Assembly: GCA_964036155.1 (NCBI GenBank)
Contig: OZ038422.1
Coordinates: forward strand, 59,729,201-59,793,200
Direction: 5' to 3'
From: Diploscapter coronatus
Taxonomy: Eukaryota > Nematoda > Chromadorea > Rhabditida > Rhabditidae
DNA: 64,000 bases
The notes under the pieces are model-generated. The model was not told the DNA's origin and ran no database searches. It was given only the letters and a program-made list of their open reading frames with translations. The position numbers were made by a program, and so were the translations under genes. Below, one piece after another: positions 11,144 through 22,600 of this stretch (position 1 is the first letter of the stretch; each line of letters starts with the position of its first letter).

Positions 11144-14100
11144 GTGCTATCTCTGGGCGCTGATGTCCTACCCGAGTATAAGTTACAACCCACGAGGATC
11201 CACCATTGCACCATCGTGCATTATAGGTAACTTGTGAAATTAGAAAAAATCAGAAGAATTTTGATTTTAGCCCTTTCAAAGCGGTCTGGGATTGGATCAT
11301 ACTTCTGCTCGTCATTTACACGGCCGTCTTCACACCCTACGTCGCCGCGTTTCTGCTGAAAGAGGTAGAATTCTTTTTTAGAAATTAGCAGAAAATTTTC
11401 AAAAAGTAAAATTAGAATAAAATTGAAAATGCTAAAAATTAGCATAAATTTTCCAATTTTCAGCTCCAAGATACGACGAAAAAGGCTCGATTTTCTGAGC
11501 CTCTAGAGCTGATCGATTTGGTGGTGGACTGCATGTTCATCGTTGACATCATCATCAACTTTCGGACGACGTATGTCAATGAAAATGACGAGGTTCGAAT
11601 TTTACTTATTTTCTGAAGCATAAAATTTCTATAAAACATTTTCGAACTTGGGGTCTAAAAACGATTTTGAGCAAAATTTCGCGAAGATCAGCTTTTTCTT
11701 ACTAATTAGAAAATCTTATAAGGTGAAATGTCTTACAGGTGGTTTCACATCCGGGTAAAATCGCGACGCACTATTTTCGGGGCTGGTTCATCATCGACAT
11801 GATTGCTGCGATTCCGTTCGACTTGCTGCTCGTCAACACGAATAGCGATGAGGTTAGATTTTCTGTCATTTCTATTGTTGTCGTTGTTTTCTTTCGTAAT
11901 CATCATTTTCTTATCTCAGACGACGACGTTAATCGGCCTCCTGAAAACCGCTCGATTATTGAGGCTTGTACGGGTAGCCAGAAAATTAGATAGGTCAGAT
12001 TTTTCTTATTGAAATTCCAAAAAAAATCATTGCTTTCCTCCCAAATACTTTTTCCTTTAGTCTTTATTTTGGAAGATAGATGCCCATTTTAATACAAATT
12101 TTATGAGATCACCGAAAATTCCAGGTATTCCGAGTATGGTGCGGCCGTGCTACTTTTGCTAATGGCGACTTTCGCGCTAATTGCTCATTGGCTTGCGTGT
12201 ATATGGCGAGTTTTTAAGAACTTTAAAGAATGTGCTAATTTTGAAAAAAACGCTAAAAATTAACACAAAAAATCGATTTTAGGTATGCCATAGGTTCTGC
12301 TGAATTATCGCATAAAGAGTATTCGTGGTTGCATATGCTCTGTGAGTTTTAAAAATCTGAAGCGAAAATAATTTGAAATTTAGCCCGACACCTAAATGAG
12401 CCCTATAATTTTACGAATGGAACGCAAGCGGGCGGTCCTTCGCTGAAAAGTCGATACGTCACCTCGCTATACTTCACGCTTTCCACTATTACTTCTATAG
12501 GCAAATTTCGAGTTGATCGACTTTTCAAGTATATCGAGTTTCAGGATTTGGCAATGTATCCGCGACGACGGATTCCGAGAAGATTTTTACGATCGTCATG
12601 ATGATTTTAGGATGTAAGAAATGACGTTATATTTTCTTAAATTTATTCTAATTCCCTGAATTTTTAAAATTTCAGCTTTAATGTACGCGTCCGTGTTTGG
12701 TAACGTGTCGGCGATCATTCAGCGGCTGTACTCGGGCACTGCGCGATATCACACGGAAATGTCCCGACTGAGGGAGTTCATCCGATTCCATCAAATTCCC
12801 AATCCACTCAGACAACGGCTTGAGGAGTACTTCCAACACGCCTGGTCTTACACCAATGGGATCGATATGAATTTGGTGGGATTTTTACCTTTGAAAAATG
12901 ATCTATTTTGAAACTTCAATGACTTTCTAGAGAAAATAACTCGATTTCAAGTACTTTACCAGAGACAGTGAGTTGATTTTTTTTAGCTTCCTGCAGAAGA
13001 AAAAGCTCTACTTTGGAATTCCCTTTAGAAAATGACTATTTTGAGTTTAAAAAATTTAGGTCCTGAAAGGTTTTCCCGATTGCCTGCAAGCGGACATTTG
13101 TCTGCATTTAAATCGGAACTTGCTGAGCAACTCACCAGCCTTCGCCAACTCGAGTCCGGGGTGTTTGAGGGCGTTGAGGTTAGAAACAATTTCAGTAATC
13201 TCGAAAAAAAAACTGAAAATTCTGTAATCCGAAGAAAATAAAATTATAGTAATCCTTAAAAATAAAAAAAAAAACAAACAACATGTATTCTAAAAGATCA
13301 TAAAGAAGGTTATAATGATGTTCAAAGATCGAAAAATTGATATTCTAAAATTCCGAAGAGTCGTAACTTTAAATTATGCCAATTTTTTCAGCATGCGATT
13401 TCGCACCACCCACTCTCCGCCCGGTGACACTTTAGTGCATCGTGGCGACATTCTGACAGGGCTCTACTTTATCGCTCGCGGCAGTGTCGAGATTCTCAGC
13501 GATGACAACACCGTCATGGGCATCTTGGGTACAGATTTCAATTTTGGCCAAAAACTCATTTTCGAGTTTCAGGAAAAGACGACATTTTCGGCGAAAACCC
13601 ACTTCTGTACGAAGAAGTCGGGAAATCGTCGTGCAGTGTGCGCGCGTTGACTTACTGTGATCTGCATAAAATATTACGGTGCGCATTTTGTGTGAATTTT
13701 TAAAATCGAGATTCGTTATTTTTAGGGACGATCTCCTCGACGTTCTGGACATGTATCCTGAGTTCGCGGAGAATTTTTGTAAAAATTTGCACATAACGTT
13801 CAACTTGCGGGACGACAGTCAGACTAACAGGAAAAGGTGCGAATTTCCCAAGGATGATTTTTGACATTTTTGAAAAGGCGAATTTTTCGAAAAAAAAATT
13901 TCGAATTTTCCAGGCTCGATCGTCACAAATTACTGCGGATGTCGTCGAGTTTGAATCGAGAGAGGTACGGGACGCCAGCTGAAGGGGTGGAAAGAGGTAA
14001 GATTTTTCCAAAAAGTTGAAATTAAAGAGAAATTCAGAAACAGGTCAGCCTACCACGACAAGAAGGTCAAATACAGATTCGGTGTCCCGAAGCGATTCAA

Positions 14101-16226
14101 ATCCACTGGATCGGATCCAGTCCGCAGGTATACTGTAATTTCAAACATTTCGAAGAAAAAGATCACTGTAGCATTTTAGTTCCCTTAAAATCATAGGTTT
14201 CAATTTATTTATTCCCAGTAAAATGAAAATTTCACCTACTTTTCTAACGAAACTCTGGAAGACCCTGTTTTACCGGATCAGTTTCGGTAGACTTTACAAG
14301 ATATGAAATTTTTTACAATTTAATCTGTAAGAGTTGACTTTTCGGGAGGTTCAAAATTTGAATTGAATGCCACTTTGTTAGTTTGAGTGGAGAGCATGAC
14401 GGTCAATGTTGAATTATTTTGAATTTCCCGAAAAAAGTATTCGAGCCATCCTGTTCATTCAAATTTAAAAAATGTAAAGTCTTACCAATTTTGATTTCCC
14501 TAAAATGGATTTGTTTTTCCCCTAGGTTCCTCCCGTCAGTCGCCGCCACATTCTTCCGCGATAGGGATGATGGCTCCCTTGGCGCAGGCGGAATTCCCCC
14601 CTTCGACGATGATTCGAAGGAGTCACGCACATCGAGACGAAGACGACGATGGAGTGTTTGAGGACATCAAAGCCTTCAGACACAACCCCTCTGGCAGTCA
14701 TCTCAGGGACGCGGCAGGGCCCAGTCCGTCGCATCACGTCACTTACGACACGAATTCGAACTCCAACAACCACGGTGTGCACTTTGATTTTCCCCCGATT
14801 TCTATTATGAGTTTTAGAAGATAGAAAACCTTTTTTTTAGGAATTAACTTTATTTTTTTAAAGAAAGTTACGATCTTTTTAGAATTGTTCTGTAACGAAA
14901 ACTTTTTCCGAAAAGATGAAAATTTCCTTTCAGCATTCCCCTCACAGCTAGACTCAAACGAAAGAAGAGCACAGCAATTTGACAGAAGATTGGAGTCGCT
15001 GGAAAAGTAAATTTTTGAAAAATGATGAAATATTTTTCCTTCTAAGAATGCTAATTTTCTGTAAAAATTATTTTTGTAGAAAATTTTAAATCTCCAAAAT
15101 TCAGCCAAATCGAACGGATGCAAAACAAAATGAACATGGAATTCGAAAAGCTGATGCGACTTTTAATCGAACAAAATCGGTTACAGAATTGCAATAAAAC
15201 AGATGGTAAGTTTTAAAATTTAGAAATAGAAGATAGAATTTTTGGAAAGTTCATCCTGTTTTCTACTCTTCATTATCATCAATGAGAAAGCCTCTCTCTC
15301 TCTCTCTCTCTTCATAGCGGGAAAAAGGAGGTGCGAAGCCTTTCCTCCCTGCCCGCCTGTGTTCTCGCTGTGCTCTCTTCATTTTCCACACTATTTTCAT
15401 TCGCGACTTACGTGCGGCTCGCACCATCGCCTCTGCTTTGAACAGTAGACGACGACTTCCTCGCAGATAATGGAGAGTACCATATTTATCTTTTAAACTG
15501 GGTGAACTTTCCAACAAAAATAAAAGAAGAAAATTTAATAATAAGTAGTGTGACTTCGTCTCAATCCGCATAGATTTTGGTTCTGATAATTTGAGGTGAT
15601 TCTGACTCCTAAACTTCTAAACCCATCCCATCCAAATCAGACCTATGTGCAAAAACGGAGAATGTGAGGCAAATTTACCAAATCTTGACGAACCTAACAA
15701 AACGCTGTTTTCATTAGATGAGGTAAAATTGAACAAACAACGCATCCGATTTGATGAAATGAGTGATAATTTTCTTTGGTTCTGAATTTGCTTCAGTCTG
15801 ATATATGACATGGTTTTTCGCGGTTTCTAAGTTCAGCTGCAATACAGGGTATTCAAGGAAATCTTAATTTCACAATTTTAAGAAATAATTGTAAAATTGG
15901 GGAAAACTCCTTTTTACAAGTCATTTCTTGAAGATTGAAATTTTGAAATTTCCAAAATCTTCCCTGAGAAAGTGCATGTGGCCAAATGATCTTCTTTTCC
16001 GCTATTTGAAGTGTAGAAAAAGCGTACTTTGTAAGAATGGGGCGAGAAAAAAGAGCGAAAATGACCTGATTTCGTCGATTTTGCAGAAAGTTCGACAGTG
16101 CGGCCGAGGCGAGTTGTGTCGATCAACCCGAATCTGCTGCCGAACGGCGGAGAAGAAATGCGCGTTTCACGGCTGTCGAGTCACGAACCCACCACGCCCC
16201 CGAATGAAACCGACACTTTGCTATAA
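11144..16226 (+). CDS. unc-103: ERG-type voltage-gated potassium channel, core exons
   Basis: Twenty exons: 11144-11226, 11271-11364, 11464-11592, 11739-11852, 11920-11993, 12125-12205, 12283-12341, 12384-12500, 12545-12613, 12676-12875, 13060-13178, 13392-13528, 13573-13678, 13726-13836, 13914-13996, 14044-14127, 14526-14774, 14934-15006, 15105-15205, 16087-16226. They encode about 740 residues in an unbroken frame. It begins [15 protein letters not shown], the ERG signature before S1. S1 to S6 follow, with S4 as [14 protein letters not shown], selectivity filter SIGFGN, and S6 [15 protein letters not shown], which keeps the Tyr and Phe of the ERG drug site. Next come the C-linker, a cyclic-nucleotide-binding homology domain (exons 12-14), a disordered tail, and a short helical stretch near the C-terminus ([14 protein letters not shown]...MRLLIEQN) that may be a coiled coil. 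The protein is a plasma-membrane K+ channel setting muscle and neuron excitability. The PAS domain is not in the window. Two introns use GC donors (12206 and 12501). Confidence 0.95.
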
Positions 16227-18029
16227 AATCCCCGTCAAAATTAGGTAAATCGAAAAAGCGACCGCAATCTTCCTATCATCTTTAGGCTCACTGTAATTCC
16301 CATCCCTTTTTCTGAAAAATAGCAGAGGAAAAGAAAAATGGTGGAAACTACAAAGAGTCATTTCTTACCATCAAGTTGTGACAATCTTATAATGCGGTGT
16401 TTTTCGATTTACCCAAAATTACACTCATGGTAAGTGCCGTAAAGTTTCTAAAAAATTTTTTTTGGAAGATGCGCACTTTATGATATTTTAGAAAGTGTGT
16501 AACCTTTTGAAAATTGAAAGATTTGGAATTTCGTGAAAATTTCTAAAAGTGCACCCTCCAAGATCCATCATCTAGCACTCTTATTTATATCAATTCTCAT
16601 GTATGATGCAGTTTTCAATTGTCCTTCAGGGGAAAAGTTCACCTTGAACTAACTGTATCAGATATGATTTATCTCATATCTCCACTCAGCGTAATTTTTA
16701 TCATTTGATCACTCTAGGGTTTATCTTTTCAAATGCGTATATTTCACGTTGATTGTACACGAATTGTGATAACGTTTATCTTATCATACATTTTTCGAAT
16801 TTTTAAAATTTAATTCATTCATTTTTCGGTATTTGCTTCTTAGCCTATTTCTACCTGTGAAGTTAAGCAAGATTCTTGTCAAATTACAAAAACTGCCAGT
16901 ACGGCTCTTTCCAACAACAAATCTTGTCCCGAATTTTTTCAGTATTACCCAAACATTTATCCACAGACCTTTATCACAGCCTTTACTCGCGCCTTAGTCC
17001 GTTATGGGAAGCACTGAAGCTTTTCGAACTTCAGAAGAAACTTCGGAAGTTATTTTTTGAAGTTCGAAGAGCTTCAGCAATTTTTCTAGATCTCCTTCCA
17101 AACTTCTATCCGAGTGACTTTGATATGCATTTTGAAGATTTAAACTTGACGTCAAAATTCAGAAAGTTTTGATGTTAAGTATAAGCTTTCCTCATTTTTT
17201 ACAGTAGCACTCCAATTCTCCTACGGGTTTTTCTCAGATCGATGATTTTTTCATGGCTTTATCCACTCAATGATATATCTCTTCGTTCTAAAAATATCCT
17301 CTTTTCGTTCATCTTTCAACCCACACAAACTCGGCATTCAAGAATCGTTCATAATTCTAGGCTTAGAGAAGATCAGCTTTTACATGGAGATTTTCATGAA
17401 AGTGCTCACTTTTTCAGTTTTTAACCCAAATTCTAGACACATTTTTAAATTGCAAAAACCAGAGATTTATCGAATATAGAGATTTTTAATAAAGAAAAGA
17501 TTATTTTTCTTCGAATTTGTATATGTTCGACTGCGTTGCAGTTTCTTTGGTGTTGCATTCACCGTGCAAATACCTTCGCCTTGGTTGGACTTGCTTTTCA
17601 AGCTTTAAGCTTTCAGATTGACCTATTTACAAATAGTTGACAATTTCGTAACTTCGTCCCTCCAAGAACATCATCTACATTTCCAGGTAAAAGAATCGGT
17701 TGTAGTGTGCTTTACAAAAAGTAGTCGGCAGTAGATTTGAGCCTTTCAATGAAAGGTGATATGAGAAAAGGGAGAAGAGGGGAAAAGAAAAAGACCGGAT
17801 GGGGCGGGGCAGAGTAAATTATATGCAGTCCACCCCTGCCTTTCCTTTGCATTCCTGAGCTAGGGTCTATTTTTTTTCGAGCTTTTCCTTTTCTCCCATA
17901 ATTATATCCACTTTGGATGGTGGAACAAAGCGATTTTGTTTGATTTACTTTAGCTCGTTTTACGTGTTATTTGTTTGAATTGATACATAATGTTTCAAAT
18001 TCGATTTTCCGTTTATATTTGAATTTTAG
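16227..18029. other. Intergenic region, unc-103 to SLC17 gene
   Basis: AT-rich sequence with no supported gene. It contains a short perfect-looking hairpin at 17016-17075. A frame of about 98 codons at 16876-17172 contains that hairpin and lacks an ATG, so I do not call it a gene. Confidence 0.5.
17016..17075. repeat. Short inverted repeat (hairpin)
   Basis: Two 18-base arms, GAAGCTTTTCGAACTTCA and its near-perfect reverse complement, are separated by about 24 bases that themselves contain AACTTCGGAAGTT, a second small palindrome. It could be the core of a short foldback element. Confidence 0.6.
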
Positions 18030-18088
18030 GGAAAACCGACATTCCGTGAATTTCTGAAGACCGATCGAGAAGCATCCAGGAATCAGGA

Positions 18089-21000
18089 ATGGAGACCAAC
18101 ATCGCGAAACCCAGTGAGTTCTAAAATTGAATTAAAAATTCGATAAATGTCCGATTTTCACAATTCCCGTCTATTTTTGTGCGAGTTTCTGGAAATGACA
18201 GAGGCCTAGGCTATTTCCGAGTTAATTGAAATCCTTCTCGAAAGAAGAAGAAGGGGTTTGAGCGATGCTTATATTTTGACTGCTTTCCTTTAGATTTTCA
18301 TATCTGCATTTTCAATCAAAACATGTCTTATTCTCTTGTAAAGCTTTATCATATTGCATCAGAGTTGAGATTTTTAAAAGCTTACGTAGTTTCTGGACAA
18401 AAGTATAGAAAACGAGAGAAAAGTAGTCAACTTTCTAAGCTAACCGATTTCTAGACAAATAGTATTTTGAAGAAAGGTGAACTTTCAAAATGGATGCATT
18501 TTCTAAAGTCGTATTACTTTTGCTATTGCATCAGGCTTCAAATATCTCTTTTCATCTTGTACCTGCCTTGCCCTTTTCTTCTTTTTTTCAAAACCTCGTG
18601 GCAGGTTGAGTTCGTTTTTCTGACGTCAGAGCCTGAAAGCAGTATGAAAAGCCACGTGCTAAAAGACTCGTTCAAAATCCGAAATCATCGATATTTCAAT
18701 GGGGCTTATTTTAAAACAAACAGCTCATCCTATTCTTTTCAATCATTCATTCAGTTTTCCCCGCTCATCATCAATTTCGGATATTTTTTAGTCTATTTGA
18801 CCTCTTGATTCTCAAGAGTTTTGATAAGATTGATGATATCGATATATGGGAAACAGCTTGTGATAAATGCATAGCTATTGAAGATAGACGGAGTGTAAAG
18901 TAGAATAAAACATAAGACGCGATTCTAGAAACCAAAGTCAAAAGAAATAATCACATAATAAAAATAAAAACGAACTTTATTCGTGCTAATCATTTTTACT
19001 TCCAATTATATGACATTAAAAAGAAAATGAAAAGTAAAAAATAATGATTTTGCAGAAATGGTGCCCTCGACCCGATTCGGTCTCGCATTTGTGATGTTCT
19101 TCGGATGTCTGTTCTCCTATGCGATGCGCACGAACATGTCGATGGCCATCGTCTGCATGGTCGCTCCGGACAATTCGACTGACTCCAACAAAACATCCAA
19201 GTGTGTATCCGCTTCCAGTCTGGACAAGGATGAGAATGAGAAACCGGCGGTGGGAATTTGAAAATTTTATATTTTTGCTAAGATTTTTGCTATTTTTGTT
19301 TTATTGTTTTAAATTAATTTTCAGATGATAGGCGAATTCCATTGGTCCAAAGATATGCAAGGCGTCATCTTGGGATCCTTTTTCTACGGATACATTTTCA
19401 GTCAGGTAGAAATTCTAAATTTATCGTCCTTGAAAAATTTCGATAACAAAAAGATGTACCACAAACGAAAATGAAGAAAAGCTCCAGTACCCTTATAATT
19501 TCAGATCCTCGGAGGCTATTTGGCTAGTAATTTCGGTGGGAAGCGAGTTATCCTGGCCACGATTTTGGGCTCTTCCATTTTGACTCTCGTCAACCCCGTC
19601 GCGGCCTACACTCATGTCTATGTTCTCGTCGCGCTAAGAGCTCTCATCGGATTTCTTCAGGTTTTTCGAACGTTATTTTCAACAATTACGGCTAAATTCA
19701 GGGCGCCACTTTCCCTGCTATGCACACGATGTGGAGCGTGTGGGGACCGCCCAGCGAAATCTCGGTTCTAACGGCAATCACCTATGCGGGTATTCTAATT
19801 TCAAATTTTTACCCGTAAACCTGAATTATAAAGTTTGCACCTGAATCCAAATTTTAATTTTAGGAGCCCAGATCGGAAATGTAGTCGTGTTACCATTGGC
19901 TGGATTCCTCTGTGAAAATCTGGGATGGGCGAGTATCTTCTACGTGATTGGTGCGAAATTTTCATATTTCTTTAAAAATGATGTATTTTACAGTTTTTTT
20001 TTTGAAGATTTTGAATTATTCAACCTTTTCCAGGAGTTGGCGGAATCATCTGGTGCGCAGTGTGGGCGTATTTCGTCTCGGACAGTCCTTCGACCCACAA
20101 GAGAATTTCCACCAAGGAACGAGAGTACATCGTCAAATCGTGCGAGGCGTCCATGGGAGCACATTCTGGAAAGGTGTGTGATATAAGAGATAAAAGAAGG
20201 ATGAATTTTGTAAAAAAAATTTAAAAAGTGCGAATTTTGCAAAAGAGATAAAAATTAGATGAATTTTTTATTAAAAATAATTAGACTTTATACAATTTTT
20301 AAGAGAGATAAACGTTGCAAATTTAAAAAAAAAAAACTTTCAGCCCCGAGCCACGCCCTGGGTCTCGATTCTGACTTCGCTCCCGATTTGGGCCTGCTGG
20401 TTCGGCCACTTTGCCGGCGATTGGGCCGCTTACACCATGGCTCTGTCCCTTCCATCGTTCTTGAAGGATGTCTTGGGACTTGAGCTTTCTTCGGTACTCT
20501 TTTAATCATAAAAGCTCTTAAAATATTTGTTTTTTTCCTGAAATAATTATTATTAAAAGAACTTTCTTTATAAAATTTTAGAAAGCATTTGTTTTTCAGT
20601 TAGGCGCTCTGGCTTCCATCCCCTATGTGGCTTACTTCGTCGCGATCAATTTGGCTGGATTCGCTGCGGACAAAATCCGATCCAAGAATATTCTATCGAC
20701 GGTCAACACGAGACGGGCTGCTATGATCATTGGTATTTTTCTTGAATTTATATCATTTTTTAATTTAATCCAATTTTCTGTTTTAGTTGGTATTTTTATA
20801 GGAAATTTATTAGCTTAAATTTTTCTAAAGAAAGCTAAAATTTCTGTTTATGAGGCAAATCAAATTTTTATCTTTTGCAAAAGAAGAAAATTATTTTCAG
20901 CCCTGATTGGCCAAGCGATTTTCCTGATCCTCGCCTCTTTCTGCCAGTGCGGCCAAGACATGCTCGTCATTGTACTCATCACGATTGCAATGTTCCTGTC

Positions 21001-21602
21001 CGGATTCCAATATGCTGGTATTTTATGCCTTTAGAAACAGTAAAGATCAAACCATTAAGCTACAATAGAAAATGTTTTCCTAGTAAGAGTTTACAGAAAA
21101 CCCTGAATTTCAAGTACTTTCGCCTATAAATCAAAAGCTGCAGTAGAAAAAAAACTGTTCTTTAAATTTCTTTCTAAACATTTCTCTCTATATTTCTCCA
21201 ATTTCCAGGTTTCGTCGTGAATTACCTTGACGTCGCTCCTCCTTTCTCGGGAACTGTGATGGGGATTGGAAACACGATTTCTTCCCTGGCAGGTTTCCTG
21301 TCGCCTTATGTTACTGCTCAGATCGTTCGGGAGGTGAGGAGTTTTTGTTTATTTCCAAAAAAAAAGAATCATAAAAATGAGGGAACTGGTAAAATTAGGT
21401 TGTTTTTCAAAAATTTTAATTCTAGGGTGTCCAATCGGAATGGCAAATCGTGTTCTTCATTTCCGGCGGGATTTTGGTGATCGGCGCCCTGGTTTTCTCG
21501 ATCTTTGCCTCCGGCAGCGTGCAGGAGTGGGCAAAGTCCGAACCGACCGCTTTGGGCACTGAAATGGCACCGCTAAAGTCGAAAGAAGAAGCTAATGCTT
21601 GA
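18089..21602 (+). CDS. SLC17-family major facilitator (sialin/vesicular anion transporter type)
   Basis: Twelve exons: 18089-18113, 19056-19249, 19325-19405, 19505-19660, 19702-19789, 19864-19950, 20034-20173, 20344-20493, 20600-20732, 20901-21017, 21209-21333, 21426-21602. They encode about 490 residues. The start is METNIAKP, joined to [17 protein letters not shown] in the second exon. The first helix carries the SLC17 hallmark [13 protein letters not shown]. The following luminal loop has NST and NKT glycosylation sites. Later come [18 protein letters not shown], a loop between helices 2 and 3 with GGKR, and [21 protein letters not shown], typical of the family. Twelve membrane helices are expected. 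SLC17 members move organic anions (sialic acid, glutamate, nucleotides) or phosphate, driven by H+, membrane potential or Na+. The substrate cannot be told from sequence alone. An acceptor at 18029 precedes the start exon, compatible with a leader splice. Confidence 0.92.
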
Positions 21603-22600
21603 ACCCTGAAAAAAAGATAGGGGAATAGGAAATCAAGAAGTTAATTCGAGACATTTTATTTTTTGTTTCTTCTCTTTTCTATGATATTTCTTTGGGAATG
21701 AGAAAAAAGGTTGAAATTCAGAATTTAGTTTTCTGGCTCTTTTTCTAGACAATTTATTCCATTGAAATAATCTTGAAATAGAAGAAATAAGATTTAAACA
21801 TGCTCTATATCTAAATTTTCTAAAGATGCTGGTTGATATTAGATGACTACGCTGAGCTTTACTTCAATTTTTGAACTGTTACTTTTCTAACCTTAAGCCG
21901 ATATTTATTGTTTTCACATCTAGATTTTCCATTTATTCTAAATTATTATTGAGATTTTCGAGAATCAAAAAGTATGATGAATTTGTCTTATTAGTGTACT
22001 GAAAATGTGCAAGCTATTTTTTTCGTTTTTTATATTATCAGGGGTTTCTATTGTGCTCTAGAACTTCATCTCCAATTGCAATTTTCTATGCCATTTATCT
22101 AGGCTTTTCCTGATTTCTTAACCAGTTTGGGGCAATTTAAGATTCTAGCAACTTATCCAATTTAGTTTTTTCCGTGATTCAAAAATTAAAGATTAGCAAA
22201 AATCAATTTGTACTGTAGTTTTAAAATTAGAATTCGCATTTTCATGGTTTTGCAAATGTAGTCTGGAGTGAATTTGTGCCTCATTACTGCCTTTATTAGT
22301 TTGGGAGATGATCCGTAATGGTACGTGGCGACGAAAAAGTATCTACCCCTCGTGTTCCGCACATGGAATTCTTGAAAAATTCACGGAGTTCATCAACTTG
22401 AGTTTGGAAAGTTCGCTTATTTTCAAGAAAAACGAATGAACTTCACATATTCAACTTAGGAGCTTCATGAATTTTCCTGGAAGTTCGAATTTCACGACGT
22501 CATGACGTCATAGCGTCATCATATGAAATAGCGCTGTGACGCTATTTTTGATGACGTCATTTTCACGCTTCTCACAAAAATTCACTGGCACTGAGTTCAG
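21603..22600. other. Intergenic region, SLC17 to Tudor gene
   Basis: AT-rich and without a recognisable gene. The right part is structured, with an imperfect foldback at about 22366-22480 followed by a cluster of TGACGTCA palindromes at 22497-22565. The unidentified first exon of the Tudor gene may lie here. Confidence 0.5.
22366..22565. repeat. Foldback region with clustered TGACGTCA palindromes
   Basis: About 25 bases at 22366 (GAATTCTTGAAAAATTCACG onward) reappear imperfectly inverted near 22458-22484. Immediately after, between 22497 and 22565, come ACGTCATGACGTCATAGCGTC and then, inverted, GACGCTATTTTTGATGACGTC. The 8-base CRE/ATF core TGACGTCA occurs twice. The arrangement can form a hairpin and looks like a small MITE. 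A role as a promoter element for the downstream gene is possible but unproven. Confidence 0.5.

Noticed and set aside
13056..13803. Minus-strand open frames over the channel cyclic-nucleotide-binding region
   Set aside because: Shadows of unc-103 exons.
16876..17172. 98-codon open frame after unc-103
   Set aside because: No ATG start, contains a hairpin repeat, and lies in intergenic sequence.
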